From positions 62,001-126,000 of the forward strand of contig NZ_RBVZ01000001.1 of assembly GCF_004000435.1 (NCBI RefSeq): a stretch of DNA of 64,000 nucleotides, read 5' to 3'. The position numbers and the translations under genes are program-made. The notes under the pieces were generated by a model. It was not told where the DNA came from and searched no databases. It saw only the letters and a list, made by a program, of their open reading frames with translations. Positions 34,679-44,352 of this stretch are shown one piece after another. Each line of letters begins with the position of its first letter. Position 1 is the stretch's first letter. The DNA is from Alexandriicola marinus. Its GTDB lineage: Bacteria; Pseudomonadota; Alphaproteobacteria; Rhodobacterales; Rhodobacteraceae.

Positions 34679-36025
34679 TCATTCCTCGGGGGCGTCTTCG
34701 CGCAGGAGATCGGGGCGGTGTTTGTCCTGCCGTTCGCCTTCTATGATCCGCTCGAGTTCGTCGGTCGAACTGGCCGAGACATCGTCGACGACCTCGGGCA
34801 CGACCTCGGTCGTCGCGGCGGGCGGGTGCGGCACTTCGCGGACCGGGGCCGGCGTCTCGGTCGGGGTCGGTTTGGTGCCCATGAGGTCGATCCTGTAGGT
34901 CGTGTCGGGCACCTCGACGCCGGCGGCCTCGATCGCGGCCTTGACCTGCCGGAGCGCCTCGCCCTTGGCGCTGAGCAGGCTGGTGCGGGTCTGATCGATC
35001 CAGCCGGTCACGACAAGAAAGACCGCACCATCGCCGATTCTGTCGATCCAGACAGACGGCGCGGGGCTGGGCAGGGTGTAGGGCAGGCGGGCCACGACCT
35101 CTTCGGCGAGGTTGCGCATGGCGGCCAGATCGGCGTCGGACGCGATCCCGATTTCGAACATGAAACGGCGCTCGGGATTGCGGGAGAAGTTGACGATGCG
35201 GCTTTTGAAGACGGTCGCGTTGGGAATGCGGATATGGTTGCCGTCCCAGCTGAGAAGGATCGTCGCGCGACTGGTCAGCCGGATGACCTTGCCCTCGTCG
35301 CCGTTGATCTCGACCGCGTCATTGGGGCGGAACGGCTGTCGGATCGACAGCATGACCGAGGCGATGAAATTCTCGACCGTGTCGCGCACGGCGAAGCCGA
35401 TGGCCAGACCGATCAGGCCGGCAGCGCCGAGGATCGTCGACAGGAGCGCCGTGGCATTGAGGATATCCAGCGCCACGACGATCGCGATGATGATGAAGGC
35501 GAGCCGGACGACCTGACGCATCAGATCGGCGATGAAGGCGTTGGGCGCGATGCGGTTGAACGGGCGATTGCGGCGCGCGATGAAGAACCCCAGGAACACG
35601 ATCGCCAGAAAGACGAGACAGGCGATCGCGAGGATCGGCAGAAAGGCCACGACCTGGGTCACCCGCCGTTCGAACCGTTCCAGCGCGGGGTTCAGCTGGC
35701 GGGCCAGATCGGCGGTCTGGCTGACCTGGTTGCGGACCTGAACGACACCTTCGATACGATTGACGATGTCGCCCAGCGTGTCTGCCTCGAGCGCGCTTGC
35801 CGTCTCGCCCCGGAGGGTGACGATCCCTTCGTTCACCGTGACCGTCACATCCTCATAGCCGCCCAGCTCGCCGAGGATCTCGCGGATGCGGGTGGCGATG
35901 GCGGCGTCAAGTTCGGCGTCGCTGACAGTGGTGATCGGGCCCGACGGGCCCGATGCGTCCTGAGCGGCCACGGGCGCTGCCACAAGATGAAGCACGAGAA
36001 GAACGAGAGAAATGAACCGGATCAT
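34679..36025 (-). CDS. MscS-family mechanosensitive channel with periplasmic BON domain
   Basis: The 448-aa protein has a signal peptide (to about residue 21, AAPVAAQ), a BON-like domain (about 33-100, VTVTVNEGIVTLRGE), three membrane segments and the MscS pore and beta region: GLAIGFAVRDTVENFIASVML, RPFRPNDAVEI and RIPNATVFKSRIVNFSRNP. A Pro-rich acidic tail of about 80 residues follows. The channel opens under membrane tension to release solutes on osmotic downshock. The BON domain is an accessory seen in some family members. The ATG at 36025 follows AGGAAAAG. Confidence 0.9.
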   Translation of the reverse strand: MIRFISLVLLVLHLVAAPVAAQDASGPSGPITTVSDAELDAAIATRIREILGELGGYEDVTVTVNEGIVTLRGETASALEADTLGDIVNRIEGVVQVRNQVSQTADLARQLNPALERFERRVTQVVAFLPILAIACLVFLAIVFLGFFIARRNRPFNRIAPNAFIADLMRQVVRLAFIIIAIVVALDILNATALLSTILGAAGLIGLAIGFAVRDTVENFIASVMLSIRQPFRPNDAVEINGDEGKVIRLTSRATILLSWDGNHIRIPNATVFKSRIVNFSRNPERRFMFEIGIASDADLAAMRNLAEEVVARLPYTLPSPAPSVWIDRIGDGAVFLVVTGWIDQTRTSLLSAKGEALRQVKAAIEAAGVEVPDTTYRIDLMGTKPTPTETPAPVREVPHPPAATTEVVPEVVDDVSASSTDELERIIEGERQDKHRPDLLREDAPEE

Positions 36026-36089
36026 GGCGCGTCTTTTCCTGGACTTGATCCTGCGAAGTCTGGCCCAGCGGTCGCGGCGGGCCAAGCCC

Positions 36090-36923
36090 TCAGATGAGCA
36101 GAGGGTCCGATTTCGCGAGCCGGTCGAATGCCATGAGAGAGGCGACAAGGCGCTCCATCCGGTCCAGCGGGATCATGTTCGGCCCGTCTGAGGGGGCGTT
36201 GTCCGGGTCTTCGTGGGTTTCGATGAAGACAGCGGCGATGCCCAGCGACACGGCCGCGCGCGCCATGACGGGCGCAAATTCGCGCTGGCCGCCCGAACTG
36301 CCGCCTTGGCCGCCCGGCTGCTGGACGGAATGGGTCGCGTCCATCACGACCGGATAGCCGGTCTGCGCCATGATCGGCAGGCTGCGCATGTCTGTCACCA
36401 GCGTGTTGTAGCCGAAGGACGCGCCGCGTTCGGTCAGCAGGATCCGCTGGTTGCCGGTGGATTCGATCTTGGCCACGACGTTGGGCATGTCCCATGGGGC
36501 AAGGAACTGCCCCTTCTTGACGTTGATCACCGCGCCGGTTTCGCCCGCCGCAAGGAGCAGATCGGTCTGCCTGCACAGAAACGCCGGGATCTGAAGGATA
36601 TCGGCCGCCTGGGCCGCGGCGCTGCATTGCTCGGCGCCATGGATATCCGTCAGAACCGGGCAGTCGATCTCGCGCCGCACGTCGTCGAGGATTCGCAGGC
36701 CTTCGTCGATGCCCGGGCCGCGTCGGCCCGAGAGCGACGTTCGGTTGGCCTTGTCATAGCTGGCCTTGAACACGTACTGCGCCCCGGCTCTGGCACAAGC
36801 CTCCGCCATATGGCGGGCGATGCCCATGGCGTGATCGCGGCTTTCCAGCTGGCAGGGCCCGGCGATGATCGTCAGCGGCCTGTCATTGCCGATCTTGAGC
36901 TTTCCGACCTCGACATCCCGCAT
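36090..36923 (-). CDS. kdsA: 3-deoxy-8-phosphooctulonate synthase
   Basis: The 277-aa enzyme condenses phosphoenolpyruvate with arabinose 5-phosphate to Kdo 8-phosphate. Visible motifs are [51 protein letters not shown]-like ([10 protein letters not shown]), [23 protein letters not shown] and [11 protein letters not shown], all close to the family. GGGAGATTGACG precedes the ATG. It follows the capsule-export genes by 75 bases on the same strand, consistent with supply of Kdo for lipid A core or a Kdo-linked capsule. Confidence 0.96.
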   Translation of the reverse strand: MRDVEVGKLKIGNDRPLTIIAGPCQLESRDHAMGIARHMAEACARAGAQYVFKASYDKANRTSLSGRRGPGIDEGLRILDDVRREIDCPVLTDIHGAEQCSAAAQAADILQIPAFLCRQTDLLLAAGETGAVINVKKGQFLAPWDMPNVVAKIESTGNQRILLTERGASFGYNTLVTDMRSLPIMAQTGYPVVMDATHSVQQPGGQGGSSGGQREFAPVMARAAVSLGIAAVFIETHEDPDNAPSDGPNMIPLDRMERLVASLMAFDRLAKSDPLLI

Positions 36924-36998
36924 CGTCAATCTCCCGCGCTTTGAGAGGCCCCTCTTAGACCGGCAGCCGCGCGGCGTCACCCGCGAAGCGCACGGCAA

Positions 36999-38660
36999 TC
37001 AACTGGTGACCTGTTCGCGCAGGACAGAGGCCGTGATCGACAGCATGAGATAGATGCCGGCAAAGATCAGGAAGGCGAGGATCGTGTTCTCGAAGGCGCG
37101 GGGGTAGGTCGCCTCGTCCGGAGCAAGCGGCTCGACGCCGAGTGACAGATACCGCACCTGCCGGTTCGCCTCGATTCGCGCCATTTCCATCTGCTGAAGC
37201 GCCTGTTGCACCAGAACCGTCTGGAACGTGTAGTTTTCCTCGGCCAGCCTCAGTTCAGTATTCTTCGAGGCGAGGGAATTGCCCGTCTCGTTTGCGGTTG
37301 TCATTTCCTCGCGCAGCTGGGCGATCAGCGTCTCGATGTTGGCGATCTGGTTTTCCAGTGCGTTGACCTGCGCCTCGTTGGGGCGCGCGACGTTCAGCCG
37401 TTCCTGCAACGTCAGAAGAAGCTGCTGGCGCTCGGTCTCGAGGGCCGAGATCTGCTGTGTGCGGGCGGTGGTTTCGCCCACGGGGTCGATCTGCTGCACC
37501 TCCTGCTGGATGCGCAGCCATTCCTGAAGCGCACTCGCGCGGCGGCGTTCGGCATCTTCGTAGGAGGCGAGTGCCCCGGCCATCTGATCCTCGCGCAGGC
37601 GCTGTGTCAGTTGGTCGACCTGCTCCTCGGCATAATCGATCAACGCTTCCGAGAATTGCTGGCTGACGGCGGGATCGGGGGCGATCACCTCCATCTTGAG
37701 GATGCCTTCGGTCGGATCGTAGCTGATCTTCACATGATCGCGGTAAAGATTGTAGGCGTCCTCGTTCGAGGCATCGGCGGGCAGTCGCTGGATCGGATCG
37801 ATCTCCTCGTCGGAGAAGACCTCCTTGAAGCCGTGTTCCTCATCCAGCCGGGTCATCGCGGCCCGGGAGGTGAGGTAGGATTGCACCGTGATGCTGTCCT
37901 GCTGGGTGGCCATCGATGTGCCCTGGAACAGGCCGCCAAGACCTGCACCGCCCGAGGGCTCGGCCTGCTGGATCACGAATTCCGAATTCGTCGCGAACAT
38001 CGGGGTGGCGATGAAATAGAAATACCAGCCCGCGATCAGCGTGGGCAGCGCGACAAAGGACAAAAGCCGCGTCAGCAGCAGAACCGACTTTCGGCGGCGG
38101 CGCTTTGCAAGATCCTTCTGGATCTGGGCAATCTCTCCGGCCCGGCGTTCGGCCGAGGTGATCCGGTCCGTCGATGGCAGGGTCTGAGGCGAGACGGGCA
38201 CCGTCTGGGGAAGCTGGACCCGTCCCGTCTGCGGATCGGTCTGCGCGCCTGCCTGCCCCTGTGACTGGTCCGGCACCACCAGTTCGAGCACGTTCGAACG
38301 CTGAAACGGATCGATGCCGCGTGCGCGCAGTTGGCGGACGGCGTCGAAATCCGAGGTCACGGCCAGCCCGTGTTTCTGGGCGACCCGGCGCGCCATGCGC
38401 AATTGCCGTCCGGTCAGACCTTCCTTGCGGAGGCTTTCGATATCCTGTTCGGCGCTGACGGCCTCCGGTCCTGTCACATTGTGGGCAACGGGCGCCTGAG
38501 CATGGGTGCCGGTTCCGGCTTGCGCGCCGGGCATCGCTTGCGGCGCGGGCGCAGCCTCTTCGGGCAGCGGCGTGGCGGCCGGTTGCGGAGGTGTCAGCCC
38601 TTCGTGCAGGGGCGCACTGCGCCGGATACGGAACTTTCGTGCCTTAGGCTTCGTAGTCAT
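36999..38660 (-). CDS. kpsE: Capsule polysaccharide export inner-membrane protein (KpsE/CtrB family)
   Basis: The 553-aa protein has a long variable, Pro/Gln-rich cytoplasmic N-terminus (to about 190), a basic stretch (KRRRRK), a membrane segment near 195-220, a large periplasmic region with coiled coils (about 340-500) and a C-terminal membrane segment (about 525-547), the layout of polysaccharide co-polymerase type proteins of ABC-dependent capsule export. GGLFQGTS and TSRAAMTRLDEE are family landmarks. The ATG at 38660 overlaps the end of the ATPase gene by 17 bases. The N-terminal extension is much longer than in E. coli KpsE. Confidence 0.87.
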   Translation of the reverse strand: MTTKPKARKFRIRRSAPLHEGLTPPQPAATPLPEEAAPAPQAMPGAQAGTGTHAQAPVAHNVTGPEAVSAEQDIESLRKEGLTGRQLRMARRVAQKHGLAVTSDFDAVRQLRARGIDPFQRSNVLELVVPDQSQGQAGAQTDPQTGRVQLPQTVPVSPQTLPSTDRITSAERRAGEIAQIQKDLAKRRRRKSVLLLTRLLSFVALPTLIAGWYFYFIATPMFATNSEFVIQQAEPSGGAGLGGLFQGTSMATQQDSITVQSYLTSRAAMTRLDEEHGFKEVFSDEEIDPIQRLPADASNEDAYNLYRDHVKISYDPTEGILKMEVIAPDPAVSQQFSEALIDYAEEQVDQLTQRLREDQMAGALASYEDAERRRASALQEWLRIQQEVQQIDPVGETTARTQQISALETERQQLLLTLQERLNVARPNEAQVNALENQIANIETLIAQLREEMTTANETGNSLASKNTELRLAEENYTFQTVLVQQALQQMEMARIEANRQVRYLSLGVEPLAPDEATYPRAFENTILAFLIFAGIYLMLSITASVLREQVTS

Positions 38661-39297
38661 AGAGCTGCTTGGCCTCTTCAAGGGTATCAAACATGTGCAG
38701 CCGACCATCCTTGAGGACGGCGGCCGAACGGGCAAAACGTTCCAGCGTGGCGGGCTGGTGGGACACAATGACGACGGTGGTGTTCTCAAGCCGCTCGCGC
38801 AGGACTTCGCCGGCCTTGCGGTTGAAATCGCGATCCGTCGTCTGGGGCATACCCTCATCGATCAGGTAGATATCGAAATCCAGCGCCAGCATAAGCGAGA
38901 ACGTGAACCGCGCGCGCATCCCCTGGCTGTAGGTTCCGACAGGCATGTCGAAATATTCGTCGATGCCGCATAGCCAGCGACAGAAGCTTTCGACGTAGTC
39001 GGGGTCGAGCCCGTAGAGGCGGGCGATGTAGCGGCTGTTCTCCATCGCCGAATGGCGGTTGACGACTCCGCCCATGAATCCCAGCGGAAACGAGATGCGG
39101 CAGCCGCGGTGGATTTGCCCCTCATCCGGTTTTTCCAACCCGGCCATCATGTTGATGATCGTGGTCTTGCCGGTGCCATTGGGCGCAAGAATGCCCAGCG
39201 AATTGCCAAGCTCGACCCGGAACGAAGCCCTGTCGAGGATGACCTTGCGCTGGGTGCCCGTCCAGAAGGACTTGCTGACATTCGTGAACTCGAGCAT
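38644..39297 (-). CDS. kpsT: Capsule polysaccharide export ATP-binding protein (KpsT/CtrD family)
   Basis: The 217-aa ATPase has Walker A APNGTGKTT, the short signature YSQGMRARFTFSLML and Walker B IYLIDEG, with VSHQPATLERF as the H-loop. These and the small size are typical of KpsT. It drives export of capsular polysaccharide through a KpsM-type permease, which is not encoded next to it: the preceding gene is nhaA. The ATG at 39297 has a weak ribosome binding site. Confidence 0.9.
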   Translation of the reverse strand: MLEFTNVSKSFWTGTQRKVILDRASFRVELGNSLGILAPNGTGKTTIINMMAGLEKPDEGQIHRGCRISFPLGFMGGVVNRHSAMENSRYIARLYGLDPDYVESFCRWLCGIDEYFDMPVGTYSQGMRARFTFSLMLALDFDIYLIDEGMPQTTDRDFNRKAGEVLRERLENTTVVIVSHQPATLERFARSAAVLKDGRLHMFDTLEEAKQLYDYEA

Positions 39298-39478
39298 CGC
39301 TGCTATGTCCGTCAAACTGCTCTGTGCGGCGTTATACACCCGCCTTCATACGTCTTTAATCTTTCGATACCGAGAGAATATGGCGAAATGGTGCCCGAAA
39401 GCATAATCTCGTGAACAATCTACTCTGATTTAGCGGACTTTTGGCCGGAAATTCGCCAGATCGGCAACGATGCCGGTC

Positions 39479-40786
39479 CTAGCGGTCGCGGCGCGCGACC
39501 CCGACGAGACGCGCGACGCCCATGGCAAGCATGAAAGAGGCGAGACCGAATAGCGCGCCCATCTTGGCGGCATCCTCGACGGGGATGGCCCCAAGCATCG
39601 CTCCGGGCGCGAAGGCGACCGAGGCGATGAAGATCGAAACGGTAAAGCCCACCGCCGCCACGCACCCGATCACGGCCAGATCGCCCAGCCCCATGCCCTT
39701 GGGCAAGCCCAGCTTCAGCGGCCGGGCGGCGAACCAGCCGAACGTCAGGATGCCCACCGGCTTGCCGATCAGAAGTCCCGCCAGAACAAGCCACGTCGGC
39801 GCACCGATCGAGCTGAACTCGACGCCCGCATTCAACAGGCCAAAGAGGAACAGGATGATCTCGACGGGGTATCTCAACAGGGTTTGAACGTGGTTCAGAA
39901 GGTCGGTAAGATATTGCTCTGCTTCGGAAAAGATACCGAATGCCCGGTCTGCATGGGGCAGGGTGGGCACGATCGGCAACAGGCCCAGCGCAGGGTGCAG
40001 GCCCGCCTCCTGAAAGCCGAACCAGCTCAGGCATCCGGCGACGAGATAGGGCCAGAACGACAGGTGATGCCGCACCCATGTGGAATTGGGCCGGGTCTCG
40101 CGTCCGCGGTCGAGCCGCCTTGGCAACCAGTTGCACAGCACGAACACGCCGATGGCCGCCGCGGCCGACAGCCCCAGCCACCCCAGTTCGAGCGCACCCG
40201 CTGGATAGAAGACCGCGATGATAATCAGGCCGATCGCATCGTCGGCGATCGCGATCAGCAGCAGGAACCGCACCGCGGGGTGTCCTGCCCCAAAGATCAG
40301 CCGCCCGAATAGATAGGCAAAGGCGATGTCGGTTGCGGTCGGAATGGCCCAGCCGCGTGATACCGCGTCATGGGTTTCCGATCCCAGAACGGCGGCAAGG
40401 CCAAGGTAGACAAGCGCCGGCCCCGCCATTCCGCCCAGCGTCGCGATCAGCGGTGTCGCGGCTTTCCTGCCCCGAAGCGCGCCGTTCTGCAGGATCAGCG
40501 CCTCCCAGACTTCCTTGCCTGCGAGCGCAAAGAAGAACGCCATGAGCACGTTGTTGACGAGGTAATGCAGCGTCAGGCTCCGCGTGACGATCTCGCCCGT
40601 GTCGGACAGAACCGGCTCACCGATGAAAACGCCATCGGCGATCACGAGGTCCGCAAATCCCCGATAGCTCTGGTTGTCGAGATTTGCCCAGACAAGTGCG
40701 ATCGCCGCCCCGATCAGCAGCAGCAGCGAATAATTGGTCAGGAAGTTCCAGGCTCTGTACATCTTGACACCGCGCAGAGGATCCAT
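39479..40786 (-). CDS. nhaA: Na+/H+ antiporter NhaA
   Basis: The 435-aa protein has about twelve hydrophobic segments and NhaA signatures: NNVLMAFFFALAGKEV, IPTATDIAFAYL (with the conserved TDIAFA unwound helix), LLLIAIADDAIGLIIIA (the DD pair that binds Na+/H+), NAGVEFSSIG and GIFTFGW-like (GILTFGWFAARPLKLGLP). It exchanges cytoplasmic Na+ for H+, useful in a marine or halotolerant organism. An internal ATG at 40762 is an alternative start. Confidence 0.93.
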   Translation of the reverse strand: MDPLRGVKMYRAWNFLTNYSLLLLIGAAIALVWANLDNQSYRGFADLVIADGVFIGEPVLSDTGEIVTRSLTLHYLVNNVLMAFFFALAGKEVWEALILQNGALRGRKAATPLIATLGGMAGPALVYLGLAAVLGSETHDAVSRGWAIPTATDIAFAYLFGRLIFGAGHPAVRFLLLIAIADDAIGLIIIAVFYPAGALELGWLGLSAAAAIGVFVLCNWLPRRLDRGRETRPNSTWVRHHLSFWPYLVAGCLSWFGFQEAGLHPALGLLPIVPTLPHADRAFGIFSEAEQYLTDLLNHVQTLLRYPVEIILFLFGLLNAGVEFSSIGAPTWLVLAGLLIGKPVGILTFGWFAARPLKLGLPKGMGLGDLAVIGCVAAVGFTVSIFIASVAFAPGAMLGAIPVEDAAKMGALFGLASFMLAMGVARLVGVARRDR

Positions 40787-40887
40787 CCCGCTTGTACGGC
40801 AAGCCAGAGGCCCCCGCAATCTGCCGCCGAGCACCGCGCCACCGGGCCGCGTTGCACTGGGTGGCCTGCGCCGCTAGGCCTGATCCC

Positions 40888-41472
40888 ATGTCGATTGCGC
40901 CACGGATAAAGGCCTGCACCCTGTGCCGCGAACGGTTCGCCGCGACGCGAACCGCCCACAGGCCCCGCCCGGTGGTCTGGTACAGGCCCGGCGCGCGGAT
41001 CCTCGTGGCGGGTCAGGCTCCCGGTGCGCGTGTCCACGAGGCCGGCATTCCGTTCCACGACCGCTCGGGGGACCGGTTGCGCGACTGGCTGGGGATGAGC
41101 AAGGCCGAGTTCTACGATCTCGAGAGGGTGGCCATCGTGCCCATGGCGTTCTGCTTTCCGGGCTATGACGCCAAGGGTGCCGATCTGCCGCCGCCCGCGA
41201 TCTGCGCCCGGACATGGCACGAAGGCGTGATGTCGGAAATCGGCACGCCCGGCTTGCGTATCCTTGTCGGTGGCGCGGCGCAGAACTGGCACCTTGGCAA
41301 GGGACAGACCGTGACCCAACGGGTCCGCGACTGGGAACAGCACTTTCCCACGACCATCCCCTTGCCGCACCCGTCGTGGCGCAATACGGCTTGGCTGAGA
41401 AAGAACCCGTGGTTCGAGGCCGAGCTGCTGCCGGTTCTTAAGGACCGTGTGCGCAAGGTGCTGAACGAATGA
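40888..41472 (+). CDS. Uracil-DNA glycosylase family protein
   Basis: The 194-aa protein has motif A as GQAPGARVHEAGIPFHDRSGDRLR and motif B as PLPHPSWRN, as in the short family of UDG-like proteins (UDG superfamily, IPR-type YcdN-like), with a CTLC pair near the N-terminus (residues 10-13). The GQAPG and HPSxRN motifs bind and flip the damaged base. Whether it excises uracil or another lesion is open. Its stop overlaps the ATG of the sseB-like gene. Confidence 0.83.
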   Translation: MSIAPRIKACTLCRERFAATRTAHRPRPVVWYRPGARILVAGQAPGARVHEAGIPFHDRSGDRLRDWLGMSKAEFYDLERVAIVPMAFCFPGYDAKGADLPPPAICARTWHEGVMSEIGTPGLRILVGGAAQNWHLGKGQTVTQRVRDWEQHFPTTIPLPHPSWRNTAWLRKNPWFEAELLPVLKDRVRKVLNE

Positions 41473-42260
41473 CCGACCCCTTCTCCGAGATCGACCGCGC
41501 ACATGCCGCGATGGCCGCCGACGAGGCGGACGACGCGCTGCGGCTGGCCTTCTTTGGCGTCTTTGCCGATGCGCCGCTTGTCATCCTGCTCGAGGACGAG
41601 GCGGCCGAGGACAGCGTCTCTCCGCGCGTGATCGAGGTGAGCGGGGTTCCTTATGTCCTCGCCTTCGACAGCGACGAACGGCTGGCCGAATATGCGGGCG
41701 AGATCGCGCCCTATGCGGGCCTGTCGGGCCGCGGCCTTGCCGAATTGCTCGACGGGCAGGGGGTCGGGATCGCGCTCAACCTTACCGTGGCGCCTTCGGA
41801 ATACCTCGTTCCGCCCGACGCCGTCTCGTGGCTGACGCAAACGTTGGCCCATGCGCCCGATCAGGCCGAGGCACGGCCCGTGGCGGTGCGCGCGCCCGCC
41901 GATCTGCCCGCACCGCTGGCCACGTCGCTGGCACGCAAGCTCGACGGGACGGGGGATCTGGCGCAGGCGGCCTGGCTGGTGGTGGCGGAATATTCCGACG
42001 GGCAGCACGGCTCCCTTCTGGTCTTTGTCGGCGCAGAGGAGGCCGCGCAACCCGCGCTGGCCGTCGCCGTCAGCGAGGCGCTGGCGTTCTCGGGGCTCGA
42101 GGCGGGGGCGCTCGACGTGACCTTTGCCGATGCAGACAGCGCATTGGCCGAACGGGTCGCCCGGGTGGGACGCGCCGTCGAATTGCCGCGCCGTCCCGTG
42201 GTCGAGACCGCCCCCGTGGCGCCGGGCATGGACCCCGACAAACCTCCAAGGCTCAGATAG
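41469..42260 (+). CDS. SseB family protein
   Basis: The 263-aa acidic protein matches the SseB N-terminal domain pattern (VPYVLAFDSDERLAEYAG, GRGLAELL, GVGIALNL) followed by a C-terminal SseB-like half (GSLLVFVGAEE). The family's role is poorly defined; E. coli SseB was linked to sulfurtransferase or serine-sensitivity phenotypes. It overlaps the glycosylase gene by four bases and is convergent with ghrA nine bases away. Confidence 0.78.
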   Translation: MTDPFSEIDRAHAAMAADEADDALRLAFFGVFADAPLVILLEDEAAEDSVSPRVIEVSGVPYVLAFDSDERLAEYAGEIAPYAGLSGRGLAELLDGQGVGIALNLTVAPSEYLVPPDAVSWLTQTLAHAPDQAEARPVAVRAPADLPAPLATSLARKLDGTGDLAQAAWLVVAEYSDGQHGSLLVFVGAEEAAQPALAVAVSEALAFSGLEAGALDVTFADADSALAERVARVGRAVELPRRPVVETAPVAPGMDPDKPPRLR

Positions 42261-42268
42261 CGCCGCGC

Positions 42269-43201
42269 TCAGTAGCCCCGGTCGCGATCCACGAGGTGCA
42301 GGAGCGGTTCCCCAGCTTCGGCCCGGCGCACGTTCTCGGCGATGACCCGCGCTGCCGTGACGGGCCGGGTTTCCGAGGCAACATGCGGCGTGACCGTCAC
42401 CCGCGGGTGCGACCAATAGGGATGGTCGGCGGGCAGGGGTTCGGTGCGGAACACGTCAAGCGTGGCATGCGCGACCCGCCCCGATCCCAGCGCCTCCAAC
42501 AGCGCATCATCGTCGATCAGCGCGCCGCGCCCGGGATTGATGACAAAGGCGCCCGGCGCCAGCCGTGCCAGCGCGGCGGCATCGAGGACGTTCTCCGTCT
42601 CGGCCGTCAAGGGCACCAGCAGGACCACGATCTGCGCCCCCTCAAGTGCCCGGTGCAGGCCGTCCTGCCCGCTCAGGCAGGTCACATTGTCGAGTGTCTT
42701 GGGGGATCGGCTCCATCCCGTGACCGGGAAGCCCAGTTGCGCCAAGGTCTCGGCACAGGCAGCGCCGAGGGCGCCAAGGCCAAGAATCGTGACCGGCCGG
42801 TCAGCGGCCAGCGGAGTTGTCCGGTGGGCCCACTCGTGGTCGGGATTGACGATATGGCCATCCATCCCGATGTGGTAGCGCAGGGCATGGCCCGCGACGT
42901 ATTCCACCATGCCCCGCGTCATGCCGTGATCCACCATCCGGGCCAGCGGCTGCGTCAGGGTCCGGTTCGTGACGATGCTCTCGACCCCGGCCCAGAGCCC
43001 CATCACCGCACGCGTCCGCGTGAACGGGCGAAAGTCGCTGACCTGCCCGCCGGGTGCAAACACGATGAAATCGGTTTCTTCGGGCGCATGATCCTCGGCC
43101 AGATCGACCGTCAGCCCCGCCGCCTCGAAGGCCTGAGACAGCGGCGCCCTGTACCGGGCGAACTGGCCATCGGGGGCCGAGAACAGGACCTTGATCGCCA
43201 T
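42269..43201 (-). CDS. ghrA: Glyoxylate/hydroxypyruvate reductase A
   Basis: The 310-aa protein is a D-2-hydroxyacid dehydrogenase: NAD(P)-binding motif GLGALGAACAETLAQLG, R in NPGRGALIDDDALLEAL, E in FRTEPLPADHPYW and catalytic H in TPHVASET. The LWAGVES segment and the overall spacing point to the GhrA branch, which reduces glyoxylate and hydroxypyruvate. It begins one base after the rodA stop, so it appears to be the last gene of the cell-shape operon. Confidence 0.85.
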   Translation of the reverse strand: MAIKVLFSAPDGQFARYRAPLSQAFEAAGLTVDLAEDHAPEETDFIVFAPGGQVSDFRPFTRTRAVMGLWAGVESIVTNRTLTQPLARMVDHGMTRGMVEYVAGHALRYHIGMDGHIVNPDHEWAHRTTPLAADRPVTILGLGALGAACAETLAQLGFPVTGWSRSPKTLDNVTCLSGQDGLHRALEGAQIVVLLVPLTAETENVLDAAALARLAPGAFVINPGRGALIDDDALLEALGSGRVAHATLDVFRTEPLPADHPYWSHPRVTVTPHVASETRPVTAARVIAENVRRAEAGEPLLHLVDRDRGY

Positions 43202-43202
43202 C

Positions 43203-44342
43203 TCAGCGCGGCTTGTGCACATGGGCCGATTGCACGAGCCCGAACCCGATCATCAGGACAAGCATCGCCGAGCCACCATAGCTGACCAGCGGCAGAGGCA
43301 CGCCCACGACGGGGGCAAGCCCCATCACCATCGACATGTTCACCGCGAAATACAGAAAGAATGTCATCGCCACGCCCAGGGTCAGAAGTGAGGCGAACCG
43401 GTCCTTGTTCGACAGGGCCGATATCACGCAGAACAGGATTATCAGCCCGTACAGCACCAGAAGCGCGAAAGCGCCCACAAAGCCGAATTCCTCGGCCAGC
43501 GTAGTGAAGATGAAATCGGTGTGCTTCTCGGGCAGGAAGTTGAGCCGCGATTGCGTGCCCTGCATGAAACCGCGCCCCGTCCAGCCGCCCGAGCCAAGGG
43601 CGATCTTGGCCTGCGTGATATGATAGCCTGCGCCCAGCGGATCGTTGGACGGATCGAGGAAGGTATCGATGCGCCGGTACTGGTAGTCCTTCAGGATTTG
43701 CCAGGTCGTGCCCCGGCTTTCCAGAACGGCCACGACCGCGCCCACGCCCGCCGCGATAACGGTCGCGAAATAGGCCCAGTGCACGCCTGCAAGAAACATC
43801 ACCGCGGCCCCGCCGACGACCAGCAGGATCGACGTGCCCAGGTCGGGCTGCGCAAGGACAAGCATGACCGGCAGCATGATGAAGACGACCGGAACAAGGA
43901 CCCAGAACGGGTGGCTCACTTTCTTGAGCGGCAGCCAGTCGTAATAGGCGGCCAGCATCATTACCATCCCGATCTTCATCAACTCCGACGGCTGAAGCCG
44001 CATGAAACCAAGGTCGATCCATCGCTGTGCGCCCATGCGCGTCTCACCCAGAAATTCCACCGCGACGAGCAGAACGAGCGACACGATATAGGCAAGACCG
44101 GCCATATTGCGCCAGAACCAGATCGGGAACATCGCGATCAGGACCATCAGGCCCAGCCCCATCGCAAAGCGTTTGGCCTGTGGCTCCATCCATTGCGAGG
44201 CCGAACCGCCGGCCACGGAATAAAGCATCAGGAACCCTGCGCAGGCGACCGCAGTCAGCAGGATGATCAGCGGCCAGTTCAGATACAGAAGCTTGCGCAG
44301 CCCTGACGGGACATAGCGAACCTGATATTCAAGATAGCTCAT
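43203..44342 (-). CDS. rodA: RodA (SEDS) peptidoglycan glycosyltransferase
   Basis: The 379-aa membrane protein has ten hydrophobic segments and SEDS motifs: QPSELMKIGMV, AQPDLGTSILL (catalytic Asp in the fourth loop), GAGYHITQAKIALGSGG, FLPEKHTDFIF and PLPLVSYGGSAML. RodA polymerises lipid II during cell elongation together with PBP2, encoded ten bases upstream in the same operon. Confidence 0.95.
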   Translation of the reverse strand: MSYLEYQVRYVPSGLRKLLYLNWPLIILLTAVACAGFLMLYSVAGGSASQWMEPQAKRFAMGLGLMVLIAMFPIWFWRNMAGLAYIVSLVLLVAVEFLGETRMGAQRWIDLGFMRLQPSELMKIGMVMMLAAYYDWLPLKKVSHPFWVLVPVVFIMLPVMLVLAQPDLGTSILLVVGGAAVMFLAGVHWAYFATVIAAGVGAVVAVLESRGTTWQILKDYQYRRIDTFLDPSNDPLGAGYHITQAKIALGSGGWTGRGFMQGTQSRLNFLPEKHTDFIFTTLAEEFGFVGAFALLVLYGLIILFCVISALSNKDRFASLLTLGVAMTFFLYFAVNMSMVMGLAPVVGVPLPLVSYGGSAMLVLMIGFGLVQSAHVHKPR

Positions 44343-44352
44343 CGCGCACCCC

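Noticed and set aside
34238-36097. Plus-strand open frame of 619 codons
   Set aside because: It runs antisense to the MscS gene and through the tRNA. Its composition is that of a GC-rich shadow frame and it contains no recognisable domain.
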